A stretch of DNA of 64,000 bases. Source: Cylindrospermum stagnale PCC 7417 (GTDB lineage Bacteria; Cyanobacteriota; Cyanobacteriia; Cyanobacteriales; Nostocaceae). The notes under the pieces are model-generated. The model was not told where the DNA came from and made no database searches. It saw only the letters and a list, made by a program, of their open reading frames with translations. The stretch spans positions 1,339,001 to 1,403,000 of the forward strand of contig NC_019757.1 of the NCBI RefSeq assembly GCF_000317535.1, read 5' to 3'. Below, in pieces: positions 18,384-28,608 of this stretch (the stretch's first letter is position 1; the number at the start of each line of letters is the position of its first letter). The translations under genes were made by a program, and so were the position numbers.

Positions 18384-19436
18384 TTATTTTGGCTTTTGAC
18401 CAGTAACAATACTCCAATAGCCAAAAGTTGCTTTAACTTGAATATCAACAAAACCAACCTCTGCCAGCATAGTAGATAATTCTAAACCAGAATATTGCTG
18501 CCCTCCAGCACACCAAAGGAGCATCATCAGGTTATATGCTGCTGTCGAAAGTGGTTCTGTCCGCTCATTATTAAACAGCCATTCATGAATAATCAAGCGA
18601 CCACCAGGCTCTAAACTGTCAAAGCTTTTTTTTGTTAGAAAGCGGCATTGCTCTGGTGTCCAATCATGGTATATCAGGGAATAAAAATGTAAATCAACTG
18701 AAGGGAAGGGGTCGTTCCACATATTGCCAACATGAGTACTAATACGACCTTGCAATCCATGTTTATTAATAAATTCTTGTGCTATTTGGCAGATAGGTGC
18801 TAAGTCAAAAACAATAGCTTTTAAACTGGGACACTTTAAAGTTGCACCAATACAATGAGCACCAGAACCACCAGCAACGTCCAGCATCTCTCTATAGCCA
18901 GAAAGGTTTATAGTTTCAGGCCAAGCAAGGGAAGCGGAAATACTAGCAGAATGCATTGCGCGTGTAAAAGTCCGTGCTATTTCATCTTTTTGTTCATGAA
19001 CTTCAAAGACATCTTCGCCATTATAAACCTGTGTTGCGTCTGTCAAAATTGACTTTTTTATTCCCGCATAAGAGTATGAATCTGCATTAGCAATCATCAA
19101 ATTGAAATACCCACAAAAAGAGGTGGGGCTGGTTTCCAGCAAGTACTCGCGAGCTACAGTGGTGAGAGCATAATAGTTTTCTTTAAATTGAACCAAGCCC
19201 AAGGACGTACATATAGATAAAACTGCACTAATTGCCCGAATTTGCAGGTTGAGGCTTTGACAAATATCCTCTATAGTCCGGGGATTCTCAGCTAGAAGCG
19301 GAAACAGTTTTAGCTCATGAGCAACTAGGATTGTTGGATAAGCATGTAAACCAATGATTACATCCCAAACTTGTTTGCCATCTGTTTGTGGTTGCTGAAT
19401 AACGTCAAATAGAGATTTATTGATTTGTTGAGTCAT
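18384..19436 (-). CDS. SAM-dependent O-methyltransferase, plant-COMT type (1)
   Basis: 350 residues: an N-terminal winged-helix dimerisation domain (about 20-100; VWDVIIGLHAYPTILVAHEL, then L.....I......L) and a C-terminal Rossmann domain with motif I LDVAGGSGAH (about 184), FDLAP at the ribose position, and YSLIYHDWTPEQC (catalytic His in the HDW block). Enzymes of this type methylate hydroxyls of phenolic or polyketide substrates, so this may tailor a natural product. It is the last gene of a minus-strand run with a second methyltransferase and a GMC oxidoreductase. Confidence 0.88.
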   Translation of the reverse strand: MTQQINKSLFDVIQQPQTDGKQVWDVIIGLHAYPTILVAHELKLFPLLAENPRTIEDICQSLNLQIRAISAVLSICTSLGLVQFKENYYALTTVAREYLLETSPTSFCGYFNLMIANADSYSYAGIKKSILTDATQVYNGEDVFEVHEQKDEIARTFTRAMHSASISASLAWPETINLSGYREMLDVAGGSGAHCIGATLKCPSLKAIVFDLAPICQIAQEFINKHGLQGRISTHVGNMWNDPFPSVDLHFYSLIYHDWTPEQCRFLTKKSFDSLEPGGRLIIHEWLFNNERTEPLSTAAYNLMMLLWCAGGQQYSGLELSTMLAEVGFVDIQVKATFGYWSIVTGQKPK

Positions 19437-19596
19437 TTTATTTCTCTCAATTTTGTTTAGAGGTAATTGAGCAAGTAAATATTAAGAGGCAATGCGATGA
19501 AATATAAATCAAATCATCCACCAGGTTTTGCTGGTAAAATCAATGATTCAACAACATGCCTTTAAATTAACTTAATCAACCAGAAGTTAAGCGAAA

Positions 19597-20637
19597 CTAA
19601 GCACGAACACCTTCAATCACACTCACCAAAGCTTGTGTGCCAAAAATCTGTGTTAGCTTAAAACCAGCTTGGGCGAATAGGTTTTGATATTCATCGGCAG
19701 TACGTTCTTTTCCCGAATATCCAACTAGCATTTCGATATCAAGAAATTTGCCATAAAAAGGCGTATTTCCAGAAGGAATCACCATCTCAACGACTAGCAG
19801 CTTGCTATCCCCAGACATAGCTTCATAGCAATTTTTTAGAATTTTAACCGATCTTTCATCATCCCAATCATGAATAATATGCTTGAGGATGTAAGCGTCT
19901 CCTCCTTTGGAGACTGAAGCGAAGAAATCACCTGCAACCAGTTCGCATCTACTGTAGACACCTTTATCTTCCAAGAGTGCAGCAGCTTGATCAATCACTG
20001 ATTTTTGGTCGAAAAGTACCCCTAGCATTTCTGGGTTTGCCTGGAGTATTCCACTGAGTAAACTGCCATGTCCACCACCAATATCAACAAGTTTTTGAAT
20101 TGATGAAAAATCATAGCTAGCCAGGATTTGGGAATTAACAATTTGGGTAAGACCACCTAAAGCTTCCTGGAAAATCTGACCTGCTGCCGGCTTCTGCTTA
20201 TAGTACTCAAACGGTCCCATACCAAAGACGTGGTCAAATGCAGGTTTACCCGTTTGTACGCTGTGCAGTAAGTGTCCCCAGGGTTGCCAATGATGCTCTC
20301 CACCTACCATAATCGCCCAAGCACGCATCGAACCAGGAACATCGCTGCGTAGCGATTCACCTAAAGCTGTTAGCTCGAATAAATCATGTTCAACTTCTTG
20401 AAAAACTCCAATACTGGCAAGGGCCCGGAGAAGTCGGTAGAGAGCAGAAGCATCGGTTGCGGTGTCATCAGCTAATTCTTGACTTCGCTTTGGCCCATCT
20501 TTGAGTAAATCGGCTATTCCCAGCTTGGCAGCAACATGAATTGTTTGCGTTACTCGATAGCTAGTGATTAAATTCAGCATATCCAAAGAAGCCAGCTTGA
20601 CAGGAAGAGATGTTGGTCTATCTTCTGAGGCAACCAT
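19597..20637 (-). CDS. SAM-dependent O-methyltransferase, plant-COMT type (2)
   Basis: 346 residues with the same two-domain plan: dimerisation/winged-helix (about 20-100) and Rossmann core with VDIGGGHGSLL (about 187), FDQKSVI, and LKHIIHDWDDE near 250, then VVEMVIP. More typical of bacterial TcmN/O-demethylpuromycin-type enzymes than copy 1, from which it differs widely, so the two are not recent duplicates. It is 160 bp upstream of the other methyltransferase and 50 bp downstream of the GMC gene; likely one operon. Confidence 0.9.
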   Translation of the reverse strand: MVASEDRPTSLPVKLASLDMLNLITSYRVTQTIHVAAKLGIADLLKDGPKRSQELADDTATDASALYRLLRALASIGVFQEVEHDLFELTALGESLRSDVPGSMRAWAIMVGGEHHWQPWGHLLHSVQTGKPAFDHVFGMGPFEYYKQKPAAGQIFQEALGGLTQIVNSQILASYDFSSIQKLVDIGGGHGSLLSGILQANPEMLGVLFDQKSVIDQAAALLEDKGVYSRCELVAGDFFASVSKGGDAYILKHIIHDWDDERSVKILKNCYEAMSGDSKLLVVEMVIPSGNTPFYGKFLDIEMLVGYSGKERTADEYQNLFAQAGFKLTQIFGTQALVSVIEGVRA

Positions 20638-20687
20638 AGCAATGTAAGTAGTAAAGGACTTTTCTGGATGTGTACGGATATTGGTGA

Positions 20688-22235
20688 TTATCTCAGCCGT
20701 TCTTTTAAATGGTTTCCAACACGCAGTGCATTTGCAATGATAGTTAGTGCCGGATTAACTGCCGCGCTGGAGACAAAAAAACTGCCGTCAACCACATAAA
20801 GATTATCTAGCTCATGTGCTTTGCAGTTAATATCCAGCGATGAATTTTGGGGATCTTCCCCAAAACGGATTGTGCCGCATTGATGGTTGATACCAGCAAT
20901 AGAAACATTGTTACCAACATACAATGAAGAAGGCAGTAAATAATCTGCACAACCAAGTTGGCTTAACATCTCCTCGAACTTGTTAATTAGATGTTTATGT
21001 GCAGATAAATTGTTGCTAGTATATCTCAGAGTTATCTCACCTTTGCTATTTAAAGTTACCCGATTATCTGGGTCTGGTAAATCTTCTGAGATCAGGCAGA
21101 AATCAATGCCATTTTTGGCAATCGTATCTTTAGTAATTTCTGGCGCTGAAGGTAATAATTCAGCGGCAAGCAACTCTGGAGTTGACTTACCAAGCAACTG
21201 AATATTTCCCATCGGGTATTTCCAATCTTCAGTTCCAAAGTAAAAGTCATTTAACCCAAAGGTTTTTTGAAACACTGTGGGATTGGGTTCTAGAGAAATG
21301 GCAATAAAAGAAGAATTTGTGTGCCGCATATAGTGCCGACCGACGACACCCGAACCGTTAGCTAAACCGTGAGGATGTTTATCGTTTAGCGATCGCAACA
21401 ACAATGCAGCTGAGTTGATAGCACCACAAGCAACCACTATAATATCAGCTGAGTATTCCTCCAAAATGCCGTTGCGTTCAACACAAATTTTGCTCACTTC
21501 GCGACCAGAAGCACTGGTTTCTAACCGCTGTACCCGTGCATGAGTAATAAGTTTAACATTAGGATTCTTAAGTGCTGGTCGTATGCAAACAGTATGAGCA
21601 TCAGCTTTAGCTTCTAATAAACAGGGAAATCCACCACATGTATTGCAGCGAATACAATTGCTGTTTTGTAAATCTGCTTCGTCAAGCATTATTCCCAATG
21701 GTAAAGGGAATGGTTGATAGCCTAGCTGGCAAAAATCATCAAAAAGTTGCTGAATACGAGGTTCGTGATTCACCATCGGGTAACGATAAGGTGCAGTTGC
21801 AGGTGGTTCTGTAGGATCAATACCACGCTGCCCATGTACGTGATAGAGATACTCGGCTTCGGTATAGTAAGGTTCAAAGTCTGCATAACTAAGCGGCCAA
21901 GCTGGGGAAATACCGTCGTAATGTATATTTTTTCCAAAATCTGCGGTACGAAAGCGCATTAAGGTTGAACCGTAAAACTTAGTGTTGCCACCAACGCAAT
22001 AGTTAGTAGGTGAACGATGGGACTTCCCTGTCTCGTCATACCAAGTTTCTTGAGACTTGTATTTCTTTTCAAGAAAAACAGCATGGGTATCCCAATTATC
22101 TTTTTCTCGTGGTAAGTATCCACCTTGCTCTAGCAGTAGTATACGCTTACCCAAAGGAGCCAATGTATAAGCAAGTGTCCCACCGCCAGCACCTGTACCA
22201 ATGATAATTACGTCAAAATGATTTACTTGTGGCAT
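20688..22235 (-). CDS. GMC-family FAD oxidoreductase
   Basis: 515 residues. FAD-binding GTGAGGG near residue 13 and a ribose-binding LLLEQGG; the C-terminal catalytic pair appears as HQCGTIRFG (about 455) and NPALTIIANA (about 494). An unusual cysteine run CIRCNTCGGFPC near 215 could bind a metal or form disulphides; it occurs in several bacterial GMC enzymes. Family oxidises alcohols or sugars (choline dehydrogenase, glucose/gluconate dehydrogenases). Placed between O-methyltransferases and a Gfo/Idh reductase, it may oxidise a hydroxyl of a secondary metabolite. Confidence 0.9.
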   Translation of the reverse strand: MPQVNHFDVIIIGTGAGGGTLAYTLAPLGKRILLLEQGGYLPREKDNWDTHAVFLEKKYKSQETWYDETGKSHRSPTNYCVGGNTKFYGSTLMRFRTADFGKNIHYDGISPAWPLSYADFEPYYTEAEYLYHVHGQRGIDPTEPPATAPYRYPMVNHEPRIQQLFDDFCQLGYQPFPLPLGIMLDEADLQNSNCIRCNTCGGFPCLLEAKADAHTVCIRPALKNPNVKLITHARVQRLETSASGREVSKICVERNGILEEYSADIIVVACGAINSAALLLRSLNDKHPHGLANGSGVVGRHYMRHTNSSFIAISLEPNPTVFQKTFGLNDFYFGTEDWKYPMGNIQLLGKSTPELLAAELLPSAPEITKDTIAKNGIDFCLISEDLPDPDNRVTLNSKGEITLRYTSNNLSAHKHLINKFEEMLSQLGCADYLLPSSLYVGNNVSIAGINHQCGTIRFGEDPQNSSLDINCKAHELDNLYVVDGSFFVSSAAVNPALTIIANALRVGNHLKERLR

Positions 22236-22376
22236 GAGGTTTTATGGTGCAAAGTTGCAGTAAATTTGTCAATTAAATTCGCTGAGAGATAAGTATGTAA
22301 GTTAAATCTGTGAGTAGTTACCAGACATTTTGTAGAGCTTACGCCTCAGACCTAAGCCAATATGTTTTACTTAGGC

Positions 22377-23465
22377 TTAACTGGCAATAAGGGATTTAGA
22401 AAAACTCATTTTGTAAGTTAAATTGTGCAATATTTCCACGACTTTAATCCCCTTCTCAATTGGGTAAGGATTCTCGGCTTCCCCTTGTTGAAAATATCTT
22501 AATACTTTCTGAAAATGGAGGATCATCGTGTCATCGCAAAGAGGAGCGATTATTTTTTCTATTTTATTATTTTTGGCCACATAAATTGCCCCATAACAGC
22601 GATTGAAAAAGTGTATTGGCTCTAAAAAACCCACAATACAATATTGATCATTGTGAGAGTCAACACCATATAAAGCGAGAAGTCTGTATTTACTATCTTG
22701 GTCTTCATACTGAATATCCTTTATCGAAAATAAAGGATAGCTGTATTTTATTTTGCCCATCATCGAAGTATATAGTTCTATTTCTACTCCAGAAGGTGTT
22801 TTATACTGAATATAAGCGCTGCCTTGATTATCTAAACACTGCTGAGAAGATCTGAATATAAAATCGCTAAAAGTGGTTTGTAAAATGTTATGGGGGATAA
22901 ATTCTTCAAGCAGTTCAGAGATCAGCGTTACCATATGAGAACCTTCATAGCCTAGTGCTCCTAGTTCGTTGTCGATGAATCGACCTCTAGTAAAATCTAA
23001 CTCTCGATTTTTGGTAAATTCTACAACTATTTTTTGGGGATGAATTTGCAAATCTTTAAAGGCAATTTTTTCCACCATATCTTTGATGGTTGAAGATGCA
23101 TAATTCTCATTTACCGTGATTTTCCCCGGAAAATTTGCCAAAATTTTGATTAATCTGGGAATTTGCGAAAATAAGCAGATAGGCTTTTCTACGAGAATAT
23201 TTGCTTGTGGTGCGAATTTTATGATGTTTTGAATGATTTTAAAGTGTTGATCAGTGCTAACACAAACATCCCAAAAAGTCGGGTTAAATTTTGCGGCTTC
23301 TAAGCAGGAATTAAAAACTGTAAATCCGTTGTTTTTTGCCTGCAATGCTTTTTGCTCATTGGTTTCAACAATTGCAACAGTTTTCACACCGCACTCTTGC
23401 ATCTTTCTTTCGTGTATTTGAGCAACGCTTCCATATCCTACTCTGACACATGTAATTTCTGGCAT
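22377..23465 (-). CDS. Gfo/Idh/MocA-family oxidoreductase
   Basis: 362 residues. N-terminal NAD(P)-binding fold (VGYGSVAQIHERKM, AIVETNEQKA) and the family EKP motif (ILVEKPICLF, about residues 93-102), followed by the C-terminal substrate half. The usual glycine pattern GxGxxG is GYGSVA. Members act on sugars, inositols or, in siderophore pathways, thiazoline rings. Tandem with the GMC gene (142 bp gap), so possibly sugar tailoring of the lipid or methylated product; substrate not inferable. Confidence 0.85.
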   Translation of the reverse strand: MPEITCVRVGYGSVAQIHERKMQECGVKTVAIVETNEQKALQAKNNGFTVFNSCLEAAKFNPTFWDVCVSTDQHFKIIQNIIKFAPQANILVEKPICLFSQIPRLIKILANFPGKITVNENYASSTIKDMVEKIAFKDLQIHPQKIVVEFTKNRELDFTRGRFIDNELGALGYEGSHMVTLISELLEEFIPHNILQTTFSDFIFRSSQQCLDNQGSAYIQYKTPSGVEIELYTSMMGKIKYSYPLFSIKDIQYEDQDSKYRLLALYGVDSHNDQYCIVGFLEPIHFFNRCYGAIYVAKNNKIEKIIAPLCDDTMILHFQKVLRYFQQGEAENPYPIEKGIKVVEILHNLTYKMSFSKSLIAS

Positions 23466-24258
23466 ACTTGATGATCTGATTCTTACAAAGGTTCACAAAA
23501 TTGAACAAATAATGCTCTGAAAAGTAGTAGTCAAGACAATAAGTGGGCATTCACAATATAGAATTCCCCTAAATCACACGGGTATCTGCACTTTTGTCAT
23601 CGCGCAACAAAAGTACTATATTTTACGTTGGTAATCTTTGCATTGGAACACAGCACAACAACACATTCCGATGCAATTTCAGAGCAAAGAACTGAAAAAC
23701 CTGATTAGTAGTGGCTATGATCTAAGTACTTAAGATACTTAACCTTATAAATATTAACTTCATTATACTCACACATAATTTTCATATAAGTCAACAGAAT
23801 TTTCACTACTTTTTAGTAGTAGCTGTGATGGCAGGTTAAAAGCACTGGCAGTGAAGTGAGCAATATAAAATTCTGGCAACAGAAAAATACTTGTGTTGCA
23901 AAAACTATTTGAGGAGCAAATATTTCCTTTATAGATAAGTGTTTAAGGCTAATAAATTGACATTTATACTAAAAAGTGGTAGAGCAATTATTTGTTATTG
24001 GGAATACATTTTATCTTGGCTGGGAAAGCAATGGTTGACACCTCAACTTCCCAATGAAAAGAGGTCTTTAACTGAAGAGAATTGTTGCTAAACCTTTTAC
24101 AGCTAAGTATAATACTGAGATTTACGGCTGATTTGTGCAGTGCAAACTTAGAACATAGGAATCCGTCTGGAAACTTACTTAAGTATACTGAGGTTTTAAG
24201 CTCCGTTATGCAAGTTTTCAACTACCCTAATTTTTCCGAAATAAAATCAGATTCCTAA

Positions 24259-24401
24259 GAGGTTGTTTTAAAAGTCATGGAAGGTATAATTTTGCAGTTC
24301 TGAATTGGGTCAACAGCAATGAAAAATCAAGGTTTCAGCCAGGTACTGAGATACTTTGCTGTGTTCACAATGAGAGCAAAATACCCTTTTAAAACATCCT
24401 C
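24259..24401. mobile_element. 143-bp MITE with TAA target duplication
   Basis: Terminal repeats GAGGTTGTTTTAAAAG (24259-24274) and CTTTTAAAACATCCTC (24386-24401) are complementary at 15 of 16 positions. They are flanked by TAA on both sides (24256-24258 and 24402-24404). A 3-bp TNA duplication is typical of IS5-family (IS1031 group) elements, so this is likely a non-autonomous derivative. The surrounding gap 23466-24568 otherwise shows two small hairpins (23590-23615, 23638-23676) and no convincing gene. Confidence 0.7.
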
Positions 24402-24568
24402 TAACTGCCGAAGTTTCGCTCAATATTAAGACGAAAGAGGGAAACTCTACAGAGGAAAAAAAATTAATTTCTTTGATGGACTGATAAATGGGTTAAAAAT
24501 ACTAAATATTTGTCATGATGAAAAATAAAATGAGCAGCAAAAAGCCGAGTTTGCCGCTGTTTGCTCTG

Positions 24569-25261
24569 TCACGAAACTTCTTTGATTAGCCGACCATCTT
24601 CCATATGAATTATGCGATCTGCAATATCTAAAATTCGGTTGTCATGAGTGACTATTAAGATAGCGCAATTCTGCTCTTTAGTTAGTTGTTGCATGAGATT
24701 AACAACATCTCGACCTGACTTACTATCTAAGGCTGCGGTAGGTTCATCAGCTAAGACCAATTTGGGATGGCTAACTAAAGCACGGGCGATGGCTACTCGT
24801 TGTTTTTGACCTCCTGAGAGATCAGATGGGTAGTAATTAACTCGATTACCCAATTTAACAGCCTGGAGTATAGCTTCTGATTGAATACGAGCTTCTCGTT
24901 CAGGAATATCTTTGTGTAGTTCCAGCGACATTTGAACATTTTGTCTAGCTGTTAAAAAATCTAGCAAGTTATGAGCTTGAAAAATATAGCCTATCTGGCG
25001 ACGTACTTTGACTAATTTCTCATTACTAGCTCCACAAAGCTCTTGTCCTAGAAATTTAAGACTGCCTTCTTGGACAGAACGTAAACCACCAATCAGAGTT
25101 AGTAAAGTTGTTTTTCCTGAACCTGAAGGTCCAGTCATAATCATAATTTCTCCAGACTTAATAGCCAAATTAATGTCAAATAATGTCTGGGTACGTAAGG
25201 CTGTTTTACCAAAGTATTGATTGAGATTTTTAACATCTACAATAAAATTGGTTTGACTCAT
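24569..25261 (-). CDS. devA: DevA-type ABC transporter ATPase
   Basis: ATPase of the DevBCA exporter, which in heterocystous cyanobacteria moves heterocyst glycolipids to the envelope with TolC. About 230 residues with Walker A GPSGSGKTT, signature LSGGQKQR and Walker B LVLADEPTAALD, plus the characteristic opening NLNQYFG. I start at ATG 25261 (MSQTNFIVDV) because AAGGAAA precedes it; an upstream start at 25282 adds seven residues. It lies 24 bp after devC. Here it sits near a lipid synthase, suggesting a dedicated substrate. Confidence 0.92.
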   Translation of the reverse strand: MSQTNFIVDVKNLNQYFGKTALRTQTLFDINLAIKSGEIMIMTGPSGSGKTTLLTLIGGLRSVQEGSLKFLGQELCGASNEKLVKVRRQIGYIFQAHNLLDFLTARQNVQMSLELHKDIPEREARIQSEAILQAVKLGNRVNYYPSDLSGGQKQRVAIARALVSHPKLVLADEPTAALDSKSGRDVVNLMQQLTKEQNCAILIVTHDNRILDIADRIIHMEDGRLIKEVS

Positions 25262-25285
25262 TTTCCTTAATTTGGTATGCAATAA

Positions 25286-26458
25286 TTAGAAAATTTCTGC
25301 TGGGTCTACATTTCGCAATTTATTTGTTGATAAAAACCCAGAGATCAAACACATCAATATTGCAGAAAATAATACGATTAATGCTTTGTTTATATCCATG
25401 ACAACTGGTAATTTAGTAGCATTTTTTGCTATGTCATACAGTCCGAGAGCTATAGCAAAACCTGGAATATAACCTAAAGCTGCTAAGATTAGAGCTTGTT
25501 GAAAAACTATACCTAAGAGGTATTTATTTTTAAAGCCCATTGCTTTTAGGGTTGCATATTCAGCTAAGTGAGAAGAAATATTACTATAAAGAATTTGATA
25601 GACAACAATTACACCAACAACAAATCCCATAATTACCATCAGGTTAAACACAAATCCAATAGGTGTCCTGAGAGTCCAATAGCTTTTTTCAAACTCAATA
25701 AAGCTTTGGCGGTTCATAACTATTACATCTTTAGGTAACTTGGCTGACAAATTTGCTAATACTTTTTGGGGATCGGCACCTGATTTGAGGTTAATTAAAC
25801 CTATATCAATTTTTTGTGGCTGACGATCTTGGAATATCCGCAGAAAAGTTGACGAACTAACAATTAAATTTCCATCAACCCCAAAGGAAGGTCCAAGACT
25901 AAATAAGCCGCTAATTTTAACTTTGTAGCCTACTAAGCCAGAATAGCTAAATATTTCCAAGCTCACAGGTTTATTTTGCTTAAAATCTTGAGCAATTGGT
26001 CCAAACTCTGGTCGAGAAGCACTGTCAAATAAAACTTGGTTGGGAATTTGCAGCAGCTTAAAGTCTTGCTGAATTTCTGGCATTAAAAAAATTGATTTAA
26101 CTGGGGCGAAACCAAGTATATATATGGGATATTTATGACCATTAATCATATTTTTCAGCTTGGCAAATTGTACATATAAAGGGCTGATTGATTCTACTCC
26201 ATCAAAACCTAATGTTTGATATAAACGACTACGAGAAAAACTTTGATTTGAGGTCAAAGATTGATATTGAGCACTAATTATAAATAAGTCTCCTTGGAGA
26301 TTTTTATGCAATTGTGTAGCACTGGCATAAAGGGCTTCTTGAAAGCCGATTTGCATAAACATCAGCACGGCAACAAAAGCAATCCCAGCCAAAGCGACTA
26401 AAAAGCGAATTTTTTGTCTAGCTAGTTGTAGCCAAGCTAGAGGTATATTGCGAAACAT
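25286..26458 (-). CDS. devC: DevC-type ABC transporter permease
   Basis: 390 residues of the FtsX/MacB-type permease: N-terminal transmembrane helix (about 18-38), a large periplasmic domain (about 40-255), and three C-terminal helices (about 265-290, 315-345, 360-380) ending NVDPAEIF. This four-helix plan and the adjoining devA and devB match the DevBCA system. Lies 180 bp downstream of devB on the same strand. Confidence 0.9.
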   Translation of the reverse strand: MFRNIPLAWLQLARQKIRFLVALAGIAFVAVLMFMQIGFQEALYASATQLHKNLQGDLFIISAQYQSLTSNQSFSRSRLYQTLGFDGVESISPLYVQFAKLKNMINGHKYPIYILGFAPVKSIFLMPEIQQDFKLLQIPNQVLFDSASRPEFGPIAQDFKQNKPVSLEIFSYSGLVGYKVKISGLFSLGPSFGVDGNLIVSSSTFLRIFQDRQPQKIDIGLINLKSGADPQKVLANLSAKLPKDVIVMNRQSFIEFEKSYWTLRTPIGFVFNLMVIMGFVVGVIVVYQILYSNISSHLAEYATLKAMGFKNKYLLGIVFQQALILAALGYIPGFAIALGLYDIAKNATKLPVVMDINKALIVLFSAILMCLISGFLSTNKLRNVDPAEIF

Positions 26459-26638
26459 TTGTAAAACCTTTGTGAATCGAATCTATATTAGAATTGTCTT
26501 AAAAGTGCTGGTTGCTAAGTAATAAGTGCAATCAAAGAGACTTTAGCCTAAAATCTTAATAATAGTTAATGAGCATCTCTTGCCCAAGTATTGATATGTT
26601 TCAATTTTTTTTTGCCTGATTTTTATTATCCAGGGGAT

Positions 26639-27841
26639 TTATATCTGAATGAGTACCTGTACTTGTAAGTCAGTCAGCCCTGAAATTCGTTGGTTATCTG
26701 ATAAGTTATCGATGCGAATTTTGACATCGATAATTTTATTATCCGTATCTGCTCCTGGATTAGTAGTAAAGATATTCTGTTTGCCAACTCGCAAACCAAT
26801 ATCTGTGACGGTTCCCCGTATTTCCCCTGAAAAAGCATCGCCAGTAATCTTAGCCGACTGACCTAAACGCACTTTTTTGATGTCAGTTTCATAGACTTCT
26901 GCTACTACAAACATCTGCTGTGTGCGACCTAATTCAGCTATTCCCTGGCTACCGATCATTTCTCCGGGCCAAGCATTAATTTTCAGGACTTGGCCATTTA
27001 TCGGAGAACGGACAGAACTTAAATCTAGGTCAGCCTCAGCCTGTTTAACTGAAGCTTTTGCACTCTCGACATCGGCTTGTGCTGCTTGCACATCGGTAGG
27101 GCGGACTTCAGCTATACTCACAAGCCTAGCTTTAGCCTCATTTAACCGCTTTTGTAAAGTTTCGACTGTTCGGGTGAGTGAAGCTTTAGCTTCCCTCATT
27201 TGCTGTTGAACAGTATCCACGCGCAAACGTTTAGTATCTGCATCGGAAGCGGAAACGGCACCATCTCGGTATAACTTTTGATATCTTCGATTCTCGGTTT
27301 CGGCATTACGCCACTCTGCATCTATACGAGCAATTGTCGCCTCTTGTGAGTAAATTTGCCCACGTAACTCTGCTTCTAGATTAGCAATTGTCGCTTCTTG
27401 TGCATAGATGTCACCGTCTTTAGCTCCTGCTTCTACCTTATAGAGACTAGCTTGGGCGACTTGGACTTGCCTATGGGCTTTTTCTAAGGCTGCAAAACGG
27501 GAATCGTAACTGTCAAGAATTGCTATCACTTGCCCCCGTTGCACTTTTTCGCCTTTGTTGATTAGGAGTTTGGCAACTCGAACACCCCCTCCTTGGGAAT
27601 CGGGAGCAGACAGACGAATAACTTCCCCTTGAGGTTCTAAACGTCCTAAGGCTGCAACAGCAGTCATGGTAGGAGAATTACTTGGGGTAATTTCAGGTTG
27701 TACGCTATTCGTTAAACGAAATCGTGAAAGGCTGTAGAGTGATATTGCACCAGTAGCTACAGCCGTAGAAATTGCCAAAATTATCGACCACCAACCTACA
27801 GGTTTTGTGAATGACTGCTTTTCTTTATATACCATAATCAT
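26639..27841 (-). CDS. devB: DevB-type membrane fusion protein
   Basis: 400-residue HlyD/DevB family periplasmic adaptor: one N-terminal transmembrane helix (about 17-40), a biotinyl-lipoyl-like half (PQGEVIRLSAPDSQGGG), a long coiled-coil hairpin (about 115-270, rich in AxxALxxA), then the beta-barrel and membrane-proximal domains (GQSAKITGDAFSG). It would bridge DevC/DevA to a TolC-like outer-membrane pore. GAGAAG precedes the ATG at 27841. First gene of the devBCA operon; no canonical NtcA site (GTA-N8-TAC) was found upstream. Confidence 0.92.
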   Translation of the reverse strand: MIMVYKEKQSFTKPVGWWSIILAISTAVATGAISLYSLSRFRLTNSVQPEITPSNSPTMTAVAALGRLEPQGEVIRLSAPDSQGGGVRVAKLLINKGEKVQRGQVIAILDSYDSRFAALEKAHRQVQVAQASLYKVEAGAKDGDIYAQEATIANLEAELRGQIYSQEATIARIDAEWRNAETENRRYQKLYRDGAVSASDADTKRLRVDTVQQQMREAKASLTRTVETLQKRLNEAKARLVSIAEVRPTDVQAAQADVESAKASVKQAEADLDLSSVRSPINGQVLKINAWPGEMIGSQGIAELGRTQQMFVVAEVYETDIKKVRLGQSAKITGDAFSGEIRGTVTDIGLRVGKQNIFTTNPGADTDNKIIDVKIRIDNLSDNQRISGLTDLQVQVLIQI

Positions 27842-28064
27842 GTCTTCTCAGTTAGCGATCTCTGACGACAAGCCACTCTGCGTCTACGCAACTCTTGCAT
27901 TTAACTGGTATGCAGTAAGCAGCTAGAATACTTGTCACCATTTGGCAAAGGTAAAGCTGGGAGGATGGATGGCGCGATCGCACACTCATTAGTTACCAAT
28001 CGGTTAGCCGCATCAGATGTCAGTAAAGCGATTGGTGATTGTATGCATCTAAAAAGGGACATCT

Positions 28065-28388
28065 TTACTTGTTTAGCACTACCTCTTTTTTCTTTTTGAC
28101 GATCGCTAAGTATTCGCTACGTGTGCCATCTACTCGGTAGTGGTCACAAATTTGGCAGAGTTTGAGGATGTCCAATCGGCTAAACACTTTTTGATGCTCA
28201 ATTCCGTTATCATTTCGCCACCGCCAGAAAGTCGTCCGGTCAATGCGACGATTACTCTCAGGCCATCTTCGCCGCGATAGAAAATCTACCAGTTCTTCCT
28301 CATAAAAAGAGTAGCCTTTTGGTAACTTGAGCAGTTCTTCTCTTAACTCAGTTAGCGGGATGAGTGGATCTAACTCAGATAGTCTCAT
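28065..28388 (-). CDS. Small putative DNA-binding protein upstream of devB
   Basis: 107 residues, hypothetical. Charged and helical, with a RRWPESNRRIDRTTFWRWRNDNGI segment (split: RRWPESNRR then TTFWRWRND) that resembles a recognition helix of a small HTH protein; the C-terminal helix is basic (YLAIVKKKKEV). ATG 28388 chosen; a TTG at 28424 would add 12 residues. It lies between devB and the lipid synthase, on the devB strand, so it may regulate either; no closer family known to me. Confidence 0.55.
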   Translation of the reverse strand: MRLSELDPLIPLTELREELLKLPKGYSFYEEELVDFLSRRRWPESNRRIDRTTFWRWRNDNGIEHQKVFSRLDILKLCQICDHYRVDGTRSEYLAIVKKKKEVVLNK

Positions 28389-28608
28389 GCCAGCAAGCCC
28401 TTTTGTAGTTTCGTGTAAGTCCAATCATGCAGAAAGCTACACGCAATACGGTTTAATTGCACTAATTTGCATTGTCATACTGTACGCTTAACAGCAGATA
28501 GAGTGATGAGATAACAAGGTAAATTTATCTATTTCCTCTCCTACTTGACTAAACGAACAGTATATAGTGACGTCATTCAATCACACACAATAAACTGATT
28601 AAAACTCA

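Noticed and set aside
23988-24221. 77-residue minus-strand frame between Gfo and devA
   Set aside because: AT-rich, no SD or motif; the gap holds a MITE and small hairpins instead.
27842-28064. NtcA site upstream of devB
   Set aside because: The nearest pattern is GTA-N11-TAC, not the required GTA-N8-TAC.
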